From NCBI RefSeq assembly GCF_014201415.1, contig NZ_JACHEH010000004.1, positions 186,001 through 250,000 of the forward strand: 64,000 bases of DNA, read 5' to 3'. The DNA is from Chelatococcus composti. Its GTDB lineage: Bacteria; Pseudomonadota; Alphaproteobacteria; Rhizobiales; Beijerinckiaceae. Shown piece by piece: positions 33,666 to 45,607 of this stretch. A program made the translations under genes and the position numbers. Below the pieces are notes generated by a model. That model was given only the letters and a program-made list of their open reading frames with translations. It did no database searches and was not told the origin of the DNA. How positions within the stretch are numbered: position 1 is the first letter of the stretch; every line of letters begins with the position of its first letter.

Positions 33666-36299
33666 ATGCGTGACGAGAGCGGCGCCGTCATCAGGCTGGA
33701 GGACTACAGGCCGACGGATTACCTGATCGACCGCACGGAACTGGACATCCGGCTCGACCGGCACGCCACCCGCGTCCGCGCGACGCTGCACCTGCGCGCC
33801 AATGCCGCCGGCAGGCCGTCGGCTCCGCTGGTGCTCGACGGCGACGAGCTGCGCCTCATCTCCCTCGCCATCGACGGCCGGCCCGCCGCCCCGGACGCCT
33901 ACGAGGCCTCGCCCGAGCGCCTCGTCATCCACGCCCCGCCGGCATCGCCGTTCACGCTGACCATCGAGACCGAGATCGACCCCACGGCCAATACCAAGCT
34001 GATGGGGCTTTACCGGTCGGGCAGCGCCTATTGCACCCAGTGCGAGGCCGAGGGCTTCCGTCGCATCACCTATTTCCTCGACCGGCCGGACGTCCTTTCT
34101 GTCTTCACCACCCGCATCGAGGCGGATCGGGACGAGGCGCCAGTGCTGCTTGGCAACGGCAATCCGGTCAAGGCAGGTGACGCCGGCGGCGGCCGCCACT
34201 ACGCTGTCTGGCACGATCCCTTTCCCAAGCCCTGCTATCTCTTCGCCATCGTCGGCGGGCGCCTCGACAAGGTGGCTGACACGTTCACGACCATGTCGGG
34301 GCGGCGCGTCGATATTGCCGTCTATGTCGAGCCGGGCAAGGCCGGCGATGCGGCCTATGCCCTCGACGCGCTGAAGCGTTCCATGGCGTGGGACGAGCGC
34401 GTCTTCGGCCGCGAGTACGATCTCGACGTGTTCAACGTTGTCGCCGTGTCGGACTTCAACATGGGGGCGATGGAGAACAAGGGCCTCAACATCTTCAACG
34501 ACAAGTACGTACTCGCCAGCCCGGAGACGGCCACCGACACGGACTACGCCAACATCGAGGCGATCATCGCCCACGAATACTTCCACAACTGGACCGGCAA
34601 CCGCATCACCTGCCGGGACTGGTTCCAGCTCTGCCTGAAGGAAGGGCTCACGGTCTTCCGTGACCAGGAGTTCTCCGCCGACCAGCGCTCCCGCGCGGTC
34701 AAGCGCATCGCCGACGTGCGCGTGCTCCGGTCGCAGCAGTTCGCCGAGGATTCAGGCCCCCTCGCCCACCCCGTGCGCCCGCGCCAGTATCGCGAAATCA
34801 ACAACTTCTATACGGCGACGGTCTACGAGAAGGGCGCGGAGGTCATCCGCATGCTGCGGACGCTGATCGGCGAGGAAGCGTTCCGCCGCGGCATGGACCT
34901 CTATTTCGACCGCTACGACGGGACGGCGGCGACGATCGAGCAGTTTCTCTCCTGTTTCGCGGAGGCAAGCGGCCGCGACCTCGGCCATTTTGCCCTGTGG
35001 TACGAGCAGGCCGGCACGCCGACCGTCACCGCCCGCGGCCACTACGACCCGGCGGCGAAGGTCTATCGCCTGACGCTGACCCAGGCGACGCCGCCGACGC
35101 CGGGGCAGCTGGAAAAGTCGCCGCAGGTCATCCCGATCAGCCTCGGGCTCGTCGGCGCGAGCGGGGCAGACATCCCCCTCTCGCCGCCGGCCACCGAGGG
35201 CCACGCGCCGGGCGTCTTCGTGCTCGACGGCCCGTCGGCGACACTGACCTTCACCGACGTGCCCGAGAAGCCGGTGCCGTCGCTTCTGCGCGGCTTCTCG
35301 GCGCCGGTCAGGCTGGAGATCGACCTTGAGGAGGAGGATCTGCTCGTCCTTTTCCGCCACGACAGCGACCCCTTCAACCAGTGGCAGTCCGCCCAGACGG
35401 TCGCGACGCGGGCGATCCTGCGCGCTGTCGCGGGCGACAAGCGCGCCGCCGACCATCGCATGGCCGATGCGCTTCGCCACTTCCTCGCCATGCGCGCTGC
35501 CAGCGACCCCGCCTTCGCCGCCCAGGTGCTCGCCCTGCCGACGGAAGCCGATATCGCGCGCGAGATCGGCCACGACGTGGATCCGGATGCAGTGCACCAC
35601 GCGCGGCGGCTGGTGAAGGCCGAGATCGGCGCGGCGCTCGGCGACGAGCTGGCGGAGCTCTATGGCCGCCTGACCACGCGCGAGCCCTACACGCCCGACG
35701 CAGCCGGTGCGGGCCGGCGGGCGCTGCGCAATGCGTGCCTCGACCTGCTCGCGGCTGGCCGGCCGGCCGAGGGTGAGGCGTTCGCCCTGCACCAGTTCCG
35801 CGACGCCGACAACATGACGGACCGCTTCGCGGCACTCTCCGTTCTGTCGCACCTGCCGGGCACAGCGCGCGAGACAGCGCTCGCCGAGTTCGCGGAGCGT
35901 TTCCGAGACAATGCGCTCGTCCTCGACAAGTGGTTCTCGCTGCAGGCGATGATCCCCGAGACGGGGACCCTGGAGCGAGTGCGCGGCCTGATGAGCCATC
36001 CTGCCTTCTCGATGGGCAACCCCAACAGGGTCCGCTCGCTCATCGGCAGCTTTGCGATGGGCAATCTCACCCAGTTCAACAGGCCCGACGGCGCCGGCTA
36101 CGAGTTCCTCGCCGACATCGTGATCGCGCTCGACGCGCGCAATCCACAGGTGGCGGCACGGCTGCTCACAGCCTTCCGCACGTGGAAGATGCTGGAGCCC
36201 GGACGCAGGGCGCTCGCCGAGAAGGCGCTGCGCCGCGTCGCCGAAACGCCTGGCCTCTCGCCCGATGTCGCCGACATATCGGGCCGATCCCTGTCGTGA
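33666..36299 (+). CDS. pepN: Aminopeptidase N (M1 family)
   Basis: An 877-residue zinc metallopeptidase of the gram-negative PepN type. The exopeptidase motif GAMEN is at residues 267-271, the zinc site HEYFH at 303-307, and the third ligand Glu326 lies in LKEGLTVF. The long C-terminal helical domain characteristic of PepN is complete, ending RRVAETPGLSPDVADISGRS. It removes N-terminal residues from peptides in the cytoplasm. The ATG at 33666 is 9 bases after GGGAG; a GTG two codons earlier is also possible. It follows the CDF gene closely and may share its transcript. Confidence 0.96.
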   Translation: MRDESGAVIRLEDYRPTDYLIDRTELDIRLDRHATRVRATLHLRANAAGRPSAPLVLDGDELRLISLAIDGRPAAPDAYEASPERLVIHAPPASPFTLTIETEIDPTANTKLMGLYRSGSAYCTQCEAEGFRRITYFLDRPDVLSVFTTRIEADRDEAPVLLGNGNPVKAGDAGGGRHYAVWHDPFPKPCYLFAIVGGRLDKVADTFTTMSGRRVDIAVYVEPGKAGDAAYALDALKRSMAWDERVFGREYDLDVFNVVAVSDFNMGAMENKGLNIFNDKYVLASPETATDTDYANIEAIIAHEYFHNWTGNRITCRDWFQLCLKEGLTVFRDQEFSADQRSRAVKRIADVRVLRSQQFAEDSGPLAHPVRPRQYREINNFYTATVYEKGAEVIRMLRTLIGEEAFRRGMDLYFDRYDGTAATIEQFLSCFAEASGRDLGHFALWYEQAGTPTVTARGHYDPAAKVYRLTLTQATPPTPGQLEKSPQVIPISLGLVGASGADIPLSPPATEGHAPGVFVLDGPSATLTFTDVPEKPVPSLLRGFSAPVRLEIDLEEEDLLVLFRHDSDPFNQWQSAQTVATRAILRAVAGDKRAADHRMADALRHFLAMRAASDPAFAAQVLALPTEADIAREIGHDVDPDAVHHARRLVKAEIGAALGDELAELYGRLTTREPYTPDAAGAGRRALRNACLDLLAAGRPAEGEAFALHQFRDADNMTDRFAALSVLSHLPGTARETALAEFAERFRDNALVLDKWFSLQAMIPETGTLERVRGLMSHPAFSMGNPNRVRSLIGSFAMGNLTQFNRPDGAGYEFLADIVIALDARNPQVAARLLTAFRTWKMLEPGRRALAEKALRRVAETPGLSPDVADISGRSLS

Positions 36300-36394
36300 G
36301 ATACTAAATGTAGTTTGAAGTAGTCCAGAGGGCGCGTCAGCGGAAAAGCATCTGCACAACAAGCATTTCCCGCGTCGTGTCAACCAATCATAAA

Positions 36395-36480
36395 GACTCT
36401 GGACAAACGGCCCCTTCGGGATTCAGATGTTGGTGATTCGGTGAGATGCGGCACGTCTTTCCGATGAGACGTTTGGACTC
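36395..36480. promoter_or_regulatory. Cluster of four GANTC (CcrM methylation) sites before the pleC-like gene
   Basis: GACTC at 36395, GATTC at 36420, GATTC at 36435 and GACTC at 36476 lie within 86 bases of the 196-base gap between pepN and the kinase gene. A hairpin or palindrome (ACGTCT-N8-AGACGT, 36453-36472) sits among them. In alphaproteobacteria CcrM methylates GANTC, and promoters of cell-cycle genes are often controlled by it. No exact -35/-10 pair was assigned. Confidence 0.5.
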
Positions 36481-36495
36481 CGAAGGGGGCATTCA

Positions 36496-38799
<2,304 letters not shown>

Positions 38800-38814
38800 G
38801 GACCGGGCGGCGCC

Positions 38815-41769
38815 CTAATCCTTTGCCTTGTGCGCCTTGCCCGCGTCGCCGGCGCCGAGCAGCTCGTTGAAGACGGTGCGCACCTGGCGACGCGTGTCGT
38901 CTAGCGTCCGGGCCAGCACCTTCTGGTCGGGCAGCCCAACGGCAGTGGCGATGCGCTTCTGAATCGCGGGAGCAACGGTCTTCGGGTCGAAGCGCCCCTC
39001 CACCGTCAGGCGCTGCCACTGGAAGACACTCGACAGCAGGTCGTAGGCTGGGCGCAGCACGTCGGCCCGCCCCGGCGGCAGGATGCCCTTTTCAGCCGCG
39101 CGGGCGAGCACGTGCGCCGTGCCGGGCACGATCAGGGCCGGCTCCTCCGCCGCATGGGCCAGGATCAGGAACTGGGCGATGAACTCGATGTCCACGAGCC
39201 CGCCGGCAGCGAGCTTGAGGTCCCCCGGATCATCACCCTTCTCCTGCGCGATGAGCGCACGCATGTCGCGGATGTCCGCGGCGAGCTTCTCCCGGTCGCG
39301 GCTCTCACGCAGCACCGACGCGATCGCCTCCTCCACCTCCGCGGCGAGGGACGGGTCGCCGGCGATGACGCGGGCACGCGTCAGCGCCATGTGCTCCCAC
39401 GTCTCGGCCTCGGTCCTCTGATAGGCCAGGAAGCCGTCGAACTGCGTCGCGACCGGCCCCTTGCGCCCCGAGGGGCGCAGGCGCATGTCGACCTCGTAGA
39501 GCCCACCGCGGCGCGTCGGCACCGTCAGCGCGCTCACGAGGCGTTGTGTCAGACGGCTGTAGTAGACCACGGCATCGAGGGGACGGCGCCCGTCACTCTC
39601 CCGGTTGTCGGGATCGAAATCGTAGATGACGACGAGGTCGAGATCCGACGTCGCCGTCATCTCGCGCGCGCCGAGCCGGCCAAGACCCAGGACGACAGCG
39701 CGCCCGTCGGGCACCCGGCCATGCTCCTCGGCGAAGGCCGCCTGTGCGGCGTCCAGGCTGAGGCGCACGGCGGCCTGTGCCACGGCGGCGAAAGCCTCGC
39801 CCGCCCGCGGCGGCGACAGGATGTCGGACAGGAAGCGCGCGCCGACAAGGAAGTTCTCCTGCCGCACCGCCTCGCGCAGCCGGTCGAGAAAGTCCTCGTA
39901 GCCCGCCGGCGTGCCGACGAGGCTCCTGAGCCGCGCCTCGATGGCGGCCTCGTCGGTCGTCGGGTCGAGGAAGGTCGGGTCGATAACTGCGTCGAGCACG
40001 TGCGGACCGGCCGAAACGACCTCGGCAAGCCGCGGCGCGCCGCCGAGAAGGTCGGCAAAGAGGCGCAGCAGCCGCTCGTTGGAGCGCAGAATGGAGAGCA
40101 GCTCGACCGCGGCAGGCATGCGGCCGAAGGCCTCGTCGAGTGCGGCCAGGGCCGCGTCGGGCGCCGCGGTCTGGCCGAGCGCCGTCAGGAGCGCCGGCGT
40201 CAGCTCCGTCAGCACCTCGCGCGCACGCGCGCTCGTGACGGCCGCGCGGCGGCCGAAGTGCCATCCGCGCACCGTCTCCGCGACGCGGGGCGGATCGGCG
40301 AAACCGAGCCGCCGCAAGGTCTCCAGCGTCTCGGGGTCATCGCCCGTGCCCGTGAAGACGAGGCTGCCGGCCTCGGCTGCCAGCTCCGGCCCCTCCTCGA
40401 ACAGCATGGCGTAGTGGCCCTGCACCTTGCGCGCATGGGCGGTCAGCGCCTTGCCGAAGGCCTCCACCGTCGCGAATCCGCAGAAGCGGGCGACGCGCGC
40501 GAGCGCCTCCGGGTCGTCCGGCAGGCGCTGCGTCTGCTCGTCCGCCACCATCTGCAACCGATGCTCGACCGTGCGCAGGAAGACATAGGCTGCCGCCATG
40601 TCGTCACGCGCCTCGGGCGTGATCCACTTTTCCTCGACGAGAGCGTCGAGGACTTCGAGCGTCCGGCGGCCGCGCAGCGAGGGGCGACGTCCGCCGAAGA
40701 CGAGCTGCTGCGTCTGCACGAAGAACTCGATCTCGCGGATGCCGCCACGACCGAGCTTGATGTCGTGCCCCGCCACCGCGATGGCCTCGTGGCCGCGCAC
40801 GGCGTGGATCTGCCGCTTCATCGCGTGGATGTCGGCGATGGTGGCGAAGTCGAAGTACTTGCGCCAGACGAAGGGGCGCAGATCGGCGAGGAAGCGCTCG
40901 CCGAGGGCGATGTCGCCGGCCACCGGGCGCGCCTTGATGAAAGCGGCGCGCTCCCAGTTCTGGCCGACGCTCTCGTAATAGGAGAAGGCGGCCGGCAGCG
41001 ACACCGCGACGGCCGTGGAGCCGGGGTCGGGCCGCAGGCGCAGGTCGACGCGGAAGACATAGCCGTCTCCGGTGCGCTCTTGCAGGATCTTCACCAGCCC
41101 CTGCGTCAGGCGCACGAAGAAGGGGGCCGGTTCCAGCCCCTCGCGCAGCGGCGCCTCGGGGTCGAAGAAGACGACGAGATCGATGTCGCTCGAATAGTTG
41201 AGCTCCCGCGCGCCGTGCTTGCCGAGCGCCAGCACGACGAAGCCCGGCCCGTCCCCGTCCGCGGCGACGAGGCGCCCCGCCTCTCGCGCCTCGCGCAGGA
41301 GGAAGGTGACGGCGGCCGCCACGCAGGCGTCAGCGAAATCGCTGAGCGCACGCGTAACCTGCGGAAGGTCCCACACGCCACCGCAGTCGCACAAGGCGAC
41401 GAAGAGCGCGAACTCCGCGCGCAGACGCCGGAGGCGGCGCATGATGTCAGAGGTCTCCTGCGCCTCCTCCCCCGCCCGCTTCACGTCGGCGAGGATGCGG
41501 GCGCGGACCTCATCCGGCGGGGCCTCCGCGAGGGCCAGGAACCGCTCCGGCTTCGTCGTCACCAGCCGCCACAGGAAGGGTGAGTAGTCGGCGAAGGCGG
41601 CAGTGAGCTTCTGCAGCTGCGGATGAGCTGCGAAAAGGCGGCCGAGTGCGTCGAAGGTCTCGCCTTCGCCCGCCAGGTCAGCCCTCAAGCGTGCGACGGC
41701 GGCCTTGGCAGGGGGTGCCGGCAAGCAGCGGACCGCGGCGGCGAGAGAGGTCGTTTCCAGCCCTGTCAC
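38815..41769 (-). CDS. glnE: Bifunctional glutamine-synthetase adenylyltransferase/adenylyl-removing enzyme
   Basis: A 984-residue protein with two nucleotidyltransferase domains that adenylylate and deadenylylate glutamine synthetase in response to PII. The N-terminal adenylyl-removing domain has LGKHGARELNYSSDIDLVVF (near residue 190). The C-terminal adenylyltransferase domain has LGRLGAREMTATSDLDLVVI (near 690), each followed by the expected helical regulatory region. The start is uncertain: GTG at 41769 gives a short gap of 19 bases to the upstream kinase gene, while an in-frame ATG at 41829 overlaps that gene by 41 bases and adds an Arg-rich stretch that looks like shadow sequence. Confidence 0.95.
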   Translation of the reverse strand: MTGLETTSLAAAVRCLPAPPAKAAVARLRADLAGEGETFDALGRLFAAHPQLQKLTAAFADYSPFLWRLVTTKPERFLALAEAPPDEVRARILADVKRAGEEAQETSDIMRRLRRLRAEFALFVALCDCGGVWDLPQVTRALSDFADACVAAAVTFLLREAREAGRLVAADGDGPGFVVLALGKHGARELNYSSDIDLVVFFDPEAPLREGLEPAPFFVRLTQGLVKILQERTGDGYVFRVDLRLRPDPGSTAVAVSLPAAFSYYESVGQNWERAAFIKARPVAGDIALGERFLADLRPFVWRKYFDFATIADIHAMKRQIHAVRGHEAIAVAGHDIKLGRGGIREIEFFVQTQQLVFGGRRPSLRGRRTLEVLDALVEEKWITPEARDDMAAAYVFLRTVEHRLQMVADEQTQRLPDDPEALARVARFCGFATVEAFGKALTAHARKVQGHYAMLFEEGPELAAEAGSLVFTGTGDDPETLETLRRLGFADPPRVAETVRGWHFGRRAAVTSARAREVLTELTPALLTALGQTAAPDAALAALDEAFGRMPAAVELLSILRSNERLLRLFADLLGGAPRLAEVVSAGPHVLDAVIDPTFLDPTTDEAAIEARLRSLVGTPAGYEDFLDRLREAVRQENFLVGARFLSDILSPPRAGEAFAAVAQAAVRLSLDAAQAAFAEEHGRVPDGRAVVLGLGRLGAREMTATSDLDLVVIYDFDPDNRESDGRRPLDAVVYYSRLTQRLVSALTVPTRRGGLYEVDMRLRPSGRKGPVATQFDGFLAYQRTEAETWEHMALTRARVIAGDPSLAAEVEEAIASVLRESRDREKLAADIRDMRALIAQEKGDDPGDLKLAAGGLVDIEFIAQFLILAHAAEEPALIVPGTAHVLARAAEKGILPPGRADVLRPAYDLLSSVFQWQRLTVEGRFDPKTVAPAIQKRIATAVGLPDQKVLARTLDDTRRQVRTVFNELLGAGDAGKAHKAKD

Positions 41770-41788
41770 GTTCTGTTTTCTGCCTGTT

Positions 41789-43228
41789 TCATAGCGATGG
41801 TCGCGCGAGCGCCGCCTCGGCGCCGACATGGCCGGCCTTGATCCCGCCCTTCGCCAGCGGCAGGGCGAGCACGGCCCGCAGGCCCGGCCCGTTGTCCTCG
41901 AGCCGCAGCGCCCCCGCGTGCAGGCGCGCGACGGCCGAGGCGAGGCTGAGGCCGAGGCCGAAGCCGGGCTTGGAACGCGCGCTCTCCAGGCGCGCGAAAC
42001 GCTCCAGCACGCGTTCGCGCTCTCCTTCGGGAATGCCCGGCCCCCGGTCGCTCACCGCGATCTCCACCATGTCGCCGACTCGCCGGGCGCGGATCCTCAC
42101 CTCCGGCGTCGTTTCGCAGCTTGTGCCGTATTTGAGGGCGTTGTCCATCAGATTGGCGAGCGCCTGGCTGATGAGCTCGCGGTTTCCGTGCACCGGCAGG
42201 TTCGGCTCGATGTCCGCGACGAGCGGCATGCCCGCCTCCTCGGCGAGGGGCTCGTAAAGCTCCGCGAGACTGCCGGCGATCTCGGCGGCATCGAAATCGC
42301 CCATGGAGGGGGTGGCGTTGCCGGCCTCAAGCCGCGCGATCATCAGAAGCGCATTGAAGATGCGGATGAGATTGTCGGATTCGTCGATGATGCCTTCGAG
42401 CGCGGCGGCGTACTCGTCCGGTGACTTCGCCGCGCGCAGCGCTTCCTCGGCGCGGTTGCGCAGGCGCGTCAGGGGCGTCTTGAGGTCATGGGCGATGTTG
42501 TCGGATACCTCGCGCATGCCGGCCATCAGTTCGCCGATACGGCTGAGCATGTCGTTGAGGTTTCGCGCCAGACGGTCGAGCTCGTCGCCGGTGCCCGTCA
42601 CGGCGAGGCGCCCGTCGAGGTCGCCTTCCATGATCGTGCGTGTCGTCTCGGTCATCTCGTCGACGCGCTTGAGCACGCGCCGGGTGATGAACCAGCCGCC
42701 GAGGCAGGCGAGCACGGTGACGAGGCCGATGGACAGGGCCAGCGCCCGGCGGATGACGGCCTGCAGCTGCAACCGCTCCTCGACGTCGCGGCCGACGAGG
42801 AGCCGGAAGCCGCCGGGCAGCACATAGACGCGCACGAGCGCGCGGAACTCCCGGTCGCCCGCCTCGTCGCTGCGCCTGTAGGCGATCTCGCGCGAGCCGG
42901 GTTCGTCGAGAACGTCGAAGGGCACGTCCACGACATTGCCCGCCAGCGGCTCGCCGGTGACTGTTGTGACGAGGTAGAGCGAGGCGCTCGGCGCCCGCGA
43001 GCGCCGGTCGATGATGTTGACGAGCCGGCGGATGCCGCCGATGCGATACTGCTCGGCCAGCCCCTGCAGCTCGGCGTCGATAGTGCCCTGGATCTGGTCG
43101 TCGAGGACGCGCCGCGCGTTCCACGCAACATAGCCCAGGATGGAGCCCGCGAAGAGGACGAAGACGAGGAGATAGGCCGCCGACAGCTTGAAGGCTGTCG
43201 TGCGGAAGAGCTTACCGAGACCCGTCAC
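41789..43228 (-). CDS. Sensor histidine kinase with HAMP domain
   Basis: A 479-residue two-transmembrane kinase. TM1 is at about residues 12-34 (FKLSAAYLLVFVLFAGSILG), followed by a periplasmic domain, TM2 at about 162-184 (LALSIGLVTVLACLGGWFIT), a HAMP linker, the dimerisation helix with phosphoacceptor His in NIAHDLKTPLTRLRNR, and an ATPase domain with N box (DNALKYG) and G2 (GFGLGLSLASAVARLH). It overlaps the response regulator gene by 17 bases, so the two form one system. The kinase lies between degP and glnE, as in other rhizobia. The stimulus is unknown; linkage to degP hints at envelope stress. Confidence 0.92.
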   Translation of the reverse strand: MTGLGKLFRTTAFKLSAAYLLVFVLFAGSILGYVAWNARRVLDDQIQGTIDAELQGLAEQYRIGGIRRLVNIIDRRSRAPSASLYLVTTVTGEPLAGNVVDVPFDVLDEPGSREIAYRRSDEAGDREFRALVRVYVLPGGFRLLVGRDVEERLQLQAVIRRALALSIGLVTVLACLGGWFITRRVLKRVDEMTETTRTIMEGDLDGRLAVTGTGDELDRLARNLNDMLSRIGELMAGMREVSDNIAHDLKTPLTRLRNRAEEALRAAKSPDEYAAALEGIIDESDNLIRIFNALLMIARLEAGNATPSMGDFDAAEIAGSLAELYEPLAEEAGMPLVADIEPNLPVHGNRELISQALANLMDNALKYGTSCETTPEVRIRARRVGDMVEIAVSDRGPGIPEGERERVLERFARLESARSKPGFGLGLSLASAVARLHAGALRLEDNGPGLRAVLALPLAKGGIKAGHVGAEAALARPSL

Positions 43229-43904
43229 GGATCATGTATCCCGCTCCGCGCACCGTCTGGATCAGCGGCACGTCCTGGCCCTTGTCGATCTTCGAGCGCA
43301 GGCGAGAGACATGCACGTCGATGACGTTCGTCTGCGGGTCGAAGTGATAGTCCCACACGTTCTCGAGCAGCATGGTGCGCGTCACCACCTGTCCGGCGTG
43401 CTTCATGAGATACTCGAGCAGGCGGAACTCGCGCGGCTGCAACACGATCTCCTGCCCGCCGCGCGTCACACGATGCGACAGGCGGTCGAGCACGAGGTCG
43501 CCCACCTGGTAACTGGTCGGCTCGCCGTTCGCACCCTTCTTGCGGCGGGCGAGCACCTCGACCCGCGCCAGCAGCTCCGAAAAGGCGTAGGGCTTGGGCA
43601 GATAGTCGTCGCCGCCCGCCCGCAGGCCCTTGACCCTGTCGTCCACCTGCCCCAGCGCGGAGAGGATGAGCACGGGCGTATCCACGTTCTGCTCGCGCAG
43701 CGAGCGGATCAGCGACAGCCCGTCGAGCTTGGGCAGCATGCGGTCCACGACGAGAACGTCGTATTCGCCCTCGCGCGCCATGGCGTAGCCATCGAGGCCA
43801 TCGGCCGCGTGGTCCGCCACATGGCCCGCCTCGCGAAAGGCCTTCACCATGTAGGCGCCGGCCTCCTGATCATCTTCGATGACGAGAATCTTCATGGCGC
43901 TCAT
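43212..43904 (-). CDS. OmpR-family response regulator
   Basis: A 230-residue regulator. The receiver domain starts KILVIEDDQEAGAYM (acidic pair), the phospho-acceptor Asp lies in LVVDRMLPKLDG, and the switch Lys is in YLPKPYAF. A winged helix OmpR-type DNA-binding domain follows (REFRLLEYLMKHAGQVVTRT, VDVHVSRLRSKIDKG). The start at 43904 (MSAMKILVIEDD) is favoured because GGAG lies about 8 bases upstream. It is downstream of degP across a strong hairpin and overlaps the partner kinase. Confidence 0.93.
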   Translation of the reverse strand: MSAMKILVIEDDQEAGAYMVKAFREAGHVADHAADGLDGYAMAREGEYDVLVVDRMLPKLDGLSLIRSLREQNVDTPVLILSALGQVDDRVKGLRAGGDDYLPKPYAFSELLARVEVLARRKKGANGEPTSYQVGDLVLDRLSHRVTRGGQEIVLQPREFRLLEYLMKHAGQVVTRTMLLENVWDYHFDPQTNVIDVHVSRLRSKIDKGQDVPLIQTVRGAGYMIRDGSR

Positions 43905-43926
43905 GGTAGCAACTCCGAAATGCAAA

Positions 43927-43960
43927 CGGCAGACCGGACGCGGGGATGTCCGGCCTGCCG
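43927..43960 (-). terminator. Terminator between degP and the response regulator gene
   Basis: CGGCAGACCGGAC (43927-43939) pairs with GTCCGGCCTGCCG (43948-43960) in 12 of 13 positions, with an 8-base loop; on the minus strand a short TTT follows. This should stop or reduce transcription from degP into the two-component genes. Confidence 0.65.
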
Positions 43961-44020
43961 CCGTGCGGGAGGGGGCGACGGTCTGTGGGCGACAGGCGGC
44001 CCGCCGCCCCTTCCCGAGGA

Positions 44021-45541
44021 TCAGGCGATGGGCAGCGCGACGAAGCGGGCCCCGTTGGCCGACTCGACCTGCATCAGCACGGCCTTGCGCCCCTCCTTGC
44101 GCAGCTCCTTGACGGCCTCGCGCACGTCCTGCGGGGTCTCGACCTTCTTGCCGCCGACGGAGACGATCACGTCACCCGAGCGCAGGCCGCGCTCCTCGGC
44201 TGGGCTGCCCGGCTCGACCCCCACGACGACGACGCCTTCCTTGTCGGCGCCGTCCACCGAGCTGGCGGGCGCCAGCGAAAGGCCGAGCTTGCCGCCCTGC
44301 TCCTCGCCGGTCTCGGCGCTCGCGGTCTTCTCGCCGGGCATCTTCGTCAGCGTGACGGAGATCTCGCGCTTCTTGCCGTCGCGCCAGACGGTAACGTCCA
44401 CCGACTTGCCCGGCGCGAAGCCGGCGATGTCGCGGGCCAACTCGCGGGCGTTCTTCACCTCGTGTCCATCGACGGCGAGGATGGCGTCACCGGTCTTGAT
44501 GCCGGCCTTCTCGGCCGGGCTCCCCCCTTCGACGCGGGCGACGATGGCACCCTTGGCGTCGTCGAGGCCGAGCCCTTCGGCGATGTCCTTGCTGATGGGC
44601 TGGATCTGCACGCCGAGGTAGCCGCGGCGCACCGCACCGTGCTCCTTGATCTCGGCGACGACCTTCTGCACCGTCTCGGCCGGGATGGCGAAGGCGATGC
44701 CGACATTGCCGCCCGAGGGCGAGGCGATGGCTGTGTTGACGCCCACGACCTCACCGGCGGCGTTGAAGGTCGGCCCGCCGGAGTTGCCGCGGTTCACAGC
44801 CGCGTCGATCTGCAGGAAGTCGTCGTAGGGGCCGGCGCCGATGTCGCGGCCGCGGGCCGAGACGATACCCGCCGTCACGGTGCCACCGAGGCCGAAGGGA
44901 TTGCCGACGGCGAGCACCCACTCGCCCACGCGCGGTGCATTGCGCGCGAAGCTGACATAGGGGAAGCCGCCCTCGGCATCGACCTTGAGCAGCGCCAGGT
45001 CGGTCTTGGGATCGGTGCCGACGATCCTGGCGGAATAGGTCTTGCCGTCGTCGGTCTGGATCTCGACCTCGCGCGCCTTCTCCACGACGTGGTTATTGGT
45101 GACGACATAGCCGTCGGCCGAGATGAAGAAGCCGGAACCCTGGGCCTCGCCGTAGCGGCGCGGAGCGGGCCGCTGGCCTTCGTCGCCGAAACGGCGGAAG
45201 AACTTCTCGAAGGGGCTGCCCTCAGGCAGGCCGAACTGGCGCAGGTCGAACCCTTCGGCGCTCGCCCCCTCGACCGCCACCTTCACGCGCACGGACACGA
45301 CGGCGGGCTTCACGTGGTCGACGACATCGGCGAAGCCGGCAGAGGTCGCCGCCGGCACCTGGGCCGACAGGTTCTGTGCATAGGCGGGGGTCGGTCCGAC
45401 ATCGAAGCTGCTCTGCAGCATTGCCCCGGTGGTCAGGGCACCGAGGGCGACGGCGCCCAGCAGCATGGACATGCGCCGGCTGGCGCGCTTCGGGGACTTG
45501 ATGCGGGCCTTCAGGGCTTCGCTGTGGTCTTTCTCGTGCAT
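44021..45541 (-). CDS. degP: Do/DegP-type periplasmic serine protease
   Basis: A 506-residue quality-control protease/chaperone. After an N-terminal signal or anchor segment (MSMLLGAVALGALTTGAMLQ, about residues 24-43) comes the trypsin-like domain with triad His151 (NNHVVEK), Asp181 (TDLALL) and Ser254 (GNSGGP). Two PDZ domains follow (RRGYLGVQIQPI, about 290-380, and GLSLAPASSVDGADKEGVVV, about 400-506). It degrades or refolds misfolded envelope proteins. The start at 45541 (MHEKDHSEAL) has GGAG 6 bases upstream. An inverted CTTACG/CGTAAG pair in the leader (45608-45645) may be regulatory. A hairpin follows at 43927. Confidence 0.94.
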   Translation of the reverse strand: MHEKDHSEALKARIKSPKRASRRMSMLLGAVALGALTTGAMLQSSFDVGPTPAYAQNLSAQVPAATSAGFADVVDHVKPAVVSVRVKVAVEGASAEGFDLRQFGLPEGSPFEKFFRRFGDEGQRPAPRRYGEAQGSGFFISADGYVVTNNHVVEKAREVEIQTDDGKTYSARIVGTDPKTDLALLKVDAEGGFPYVSFARNAPRVGEWVLAVGNPFGLGGTVTAGIVSARGRDIGAGPYDDFLQIDAAVNRGNSGGPTFNAAGEVVGVNTAIASPSGGNVGIAFAIPAETVQKVVAEIKEHGAVRRGYLGVQIQPISKDIAEGLGLDDAKGAIVARVEGGSPAEKAGIKTGDAILAVDGHEVKNARELARDIAGFAPGKSVDVTVWRDGKKREISVTLTKMPGEKTASAETGEEQGGKLGLSLAPASSVDGADKEGVVVVGVEPGSPAEERGLRSGDVIVSVGGKKVETPQDVREAVKELRKEGRKAVLMQVESANGARFVALPIA

Positions 45542-45607
45542 AGCCATCTCCGTTGGCGAAATTCTCGGGCTCAGCCCGTTTTCGCCACCGAAGATGGCCA
45601 ACCGCGC

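Noticed and set aside
39112-41583. An 823-codon open frame on the plus strand
   Set aside because: Antisense to glnE; composition typical of antisense shadows.
44021-45541. RpoE-type (GGAAC-N16-CGTT) promoter upstream of degP
   Set aside because: No GGAAC element was found in the degP leader, so this common form of control was not annotated.
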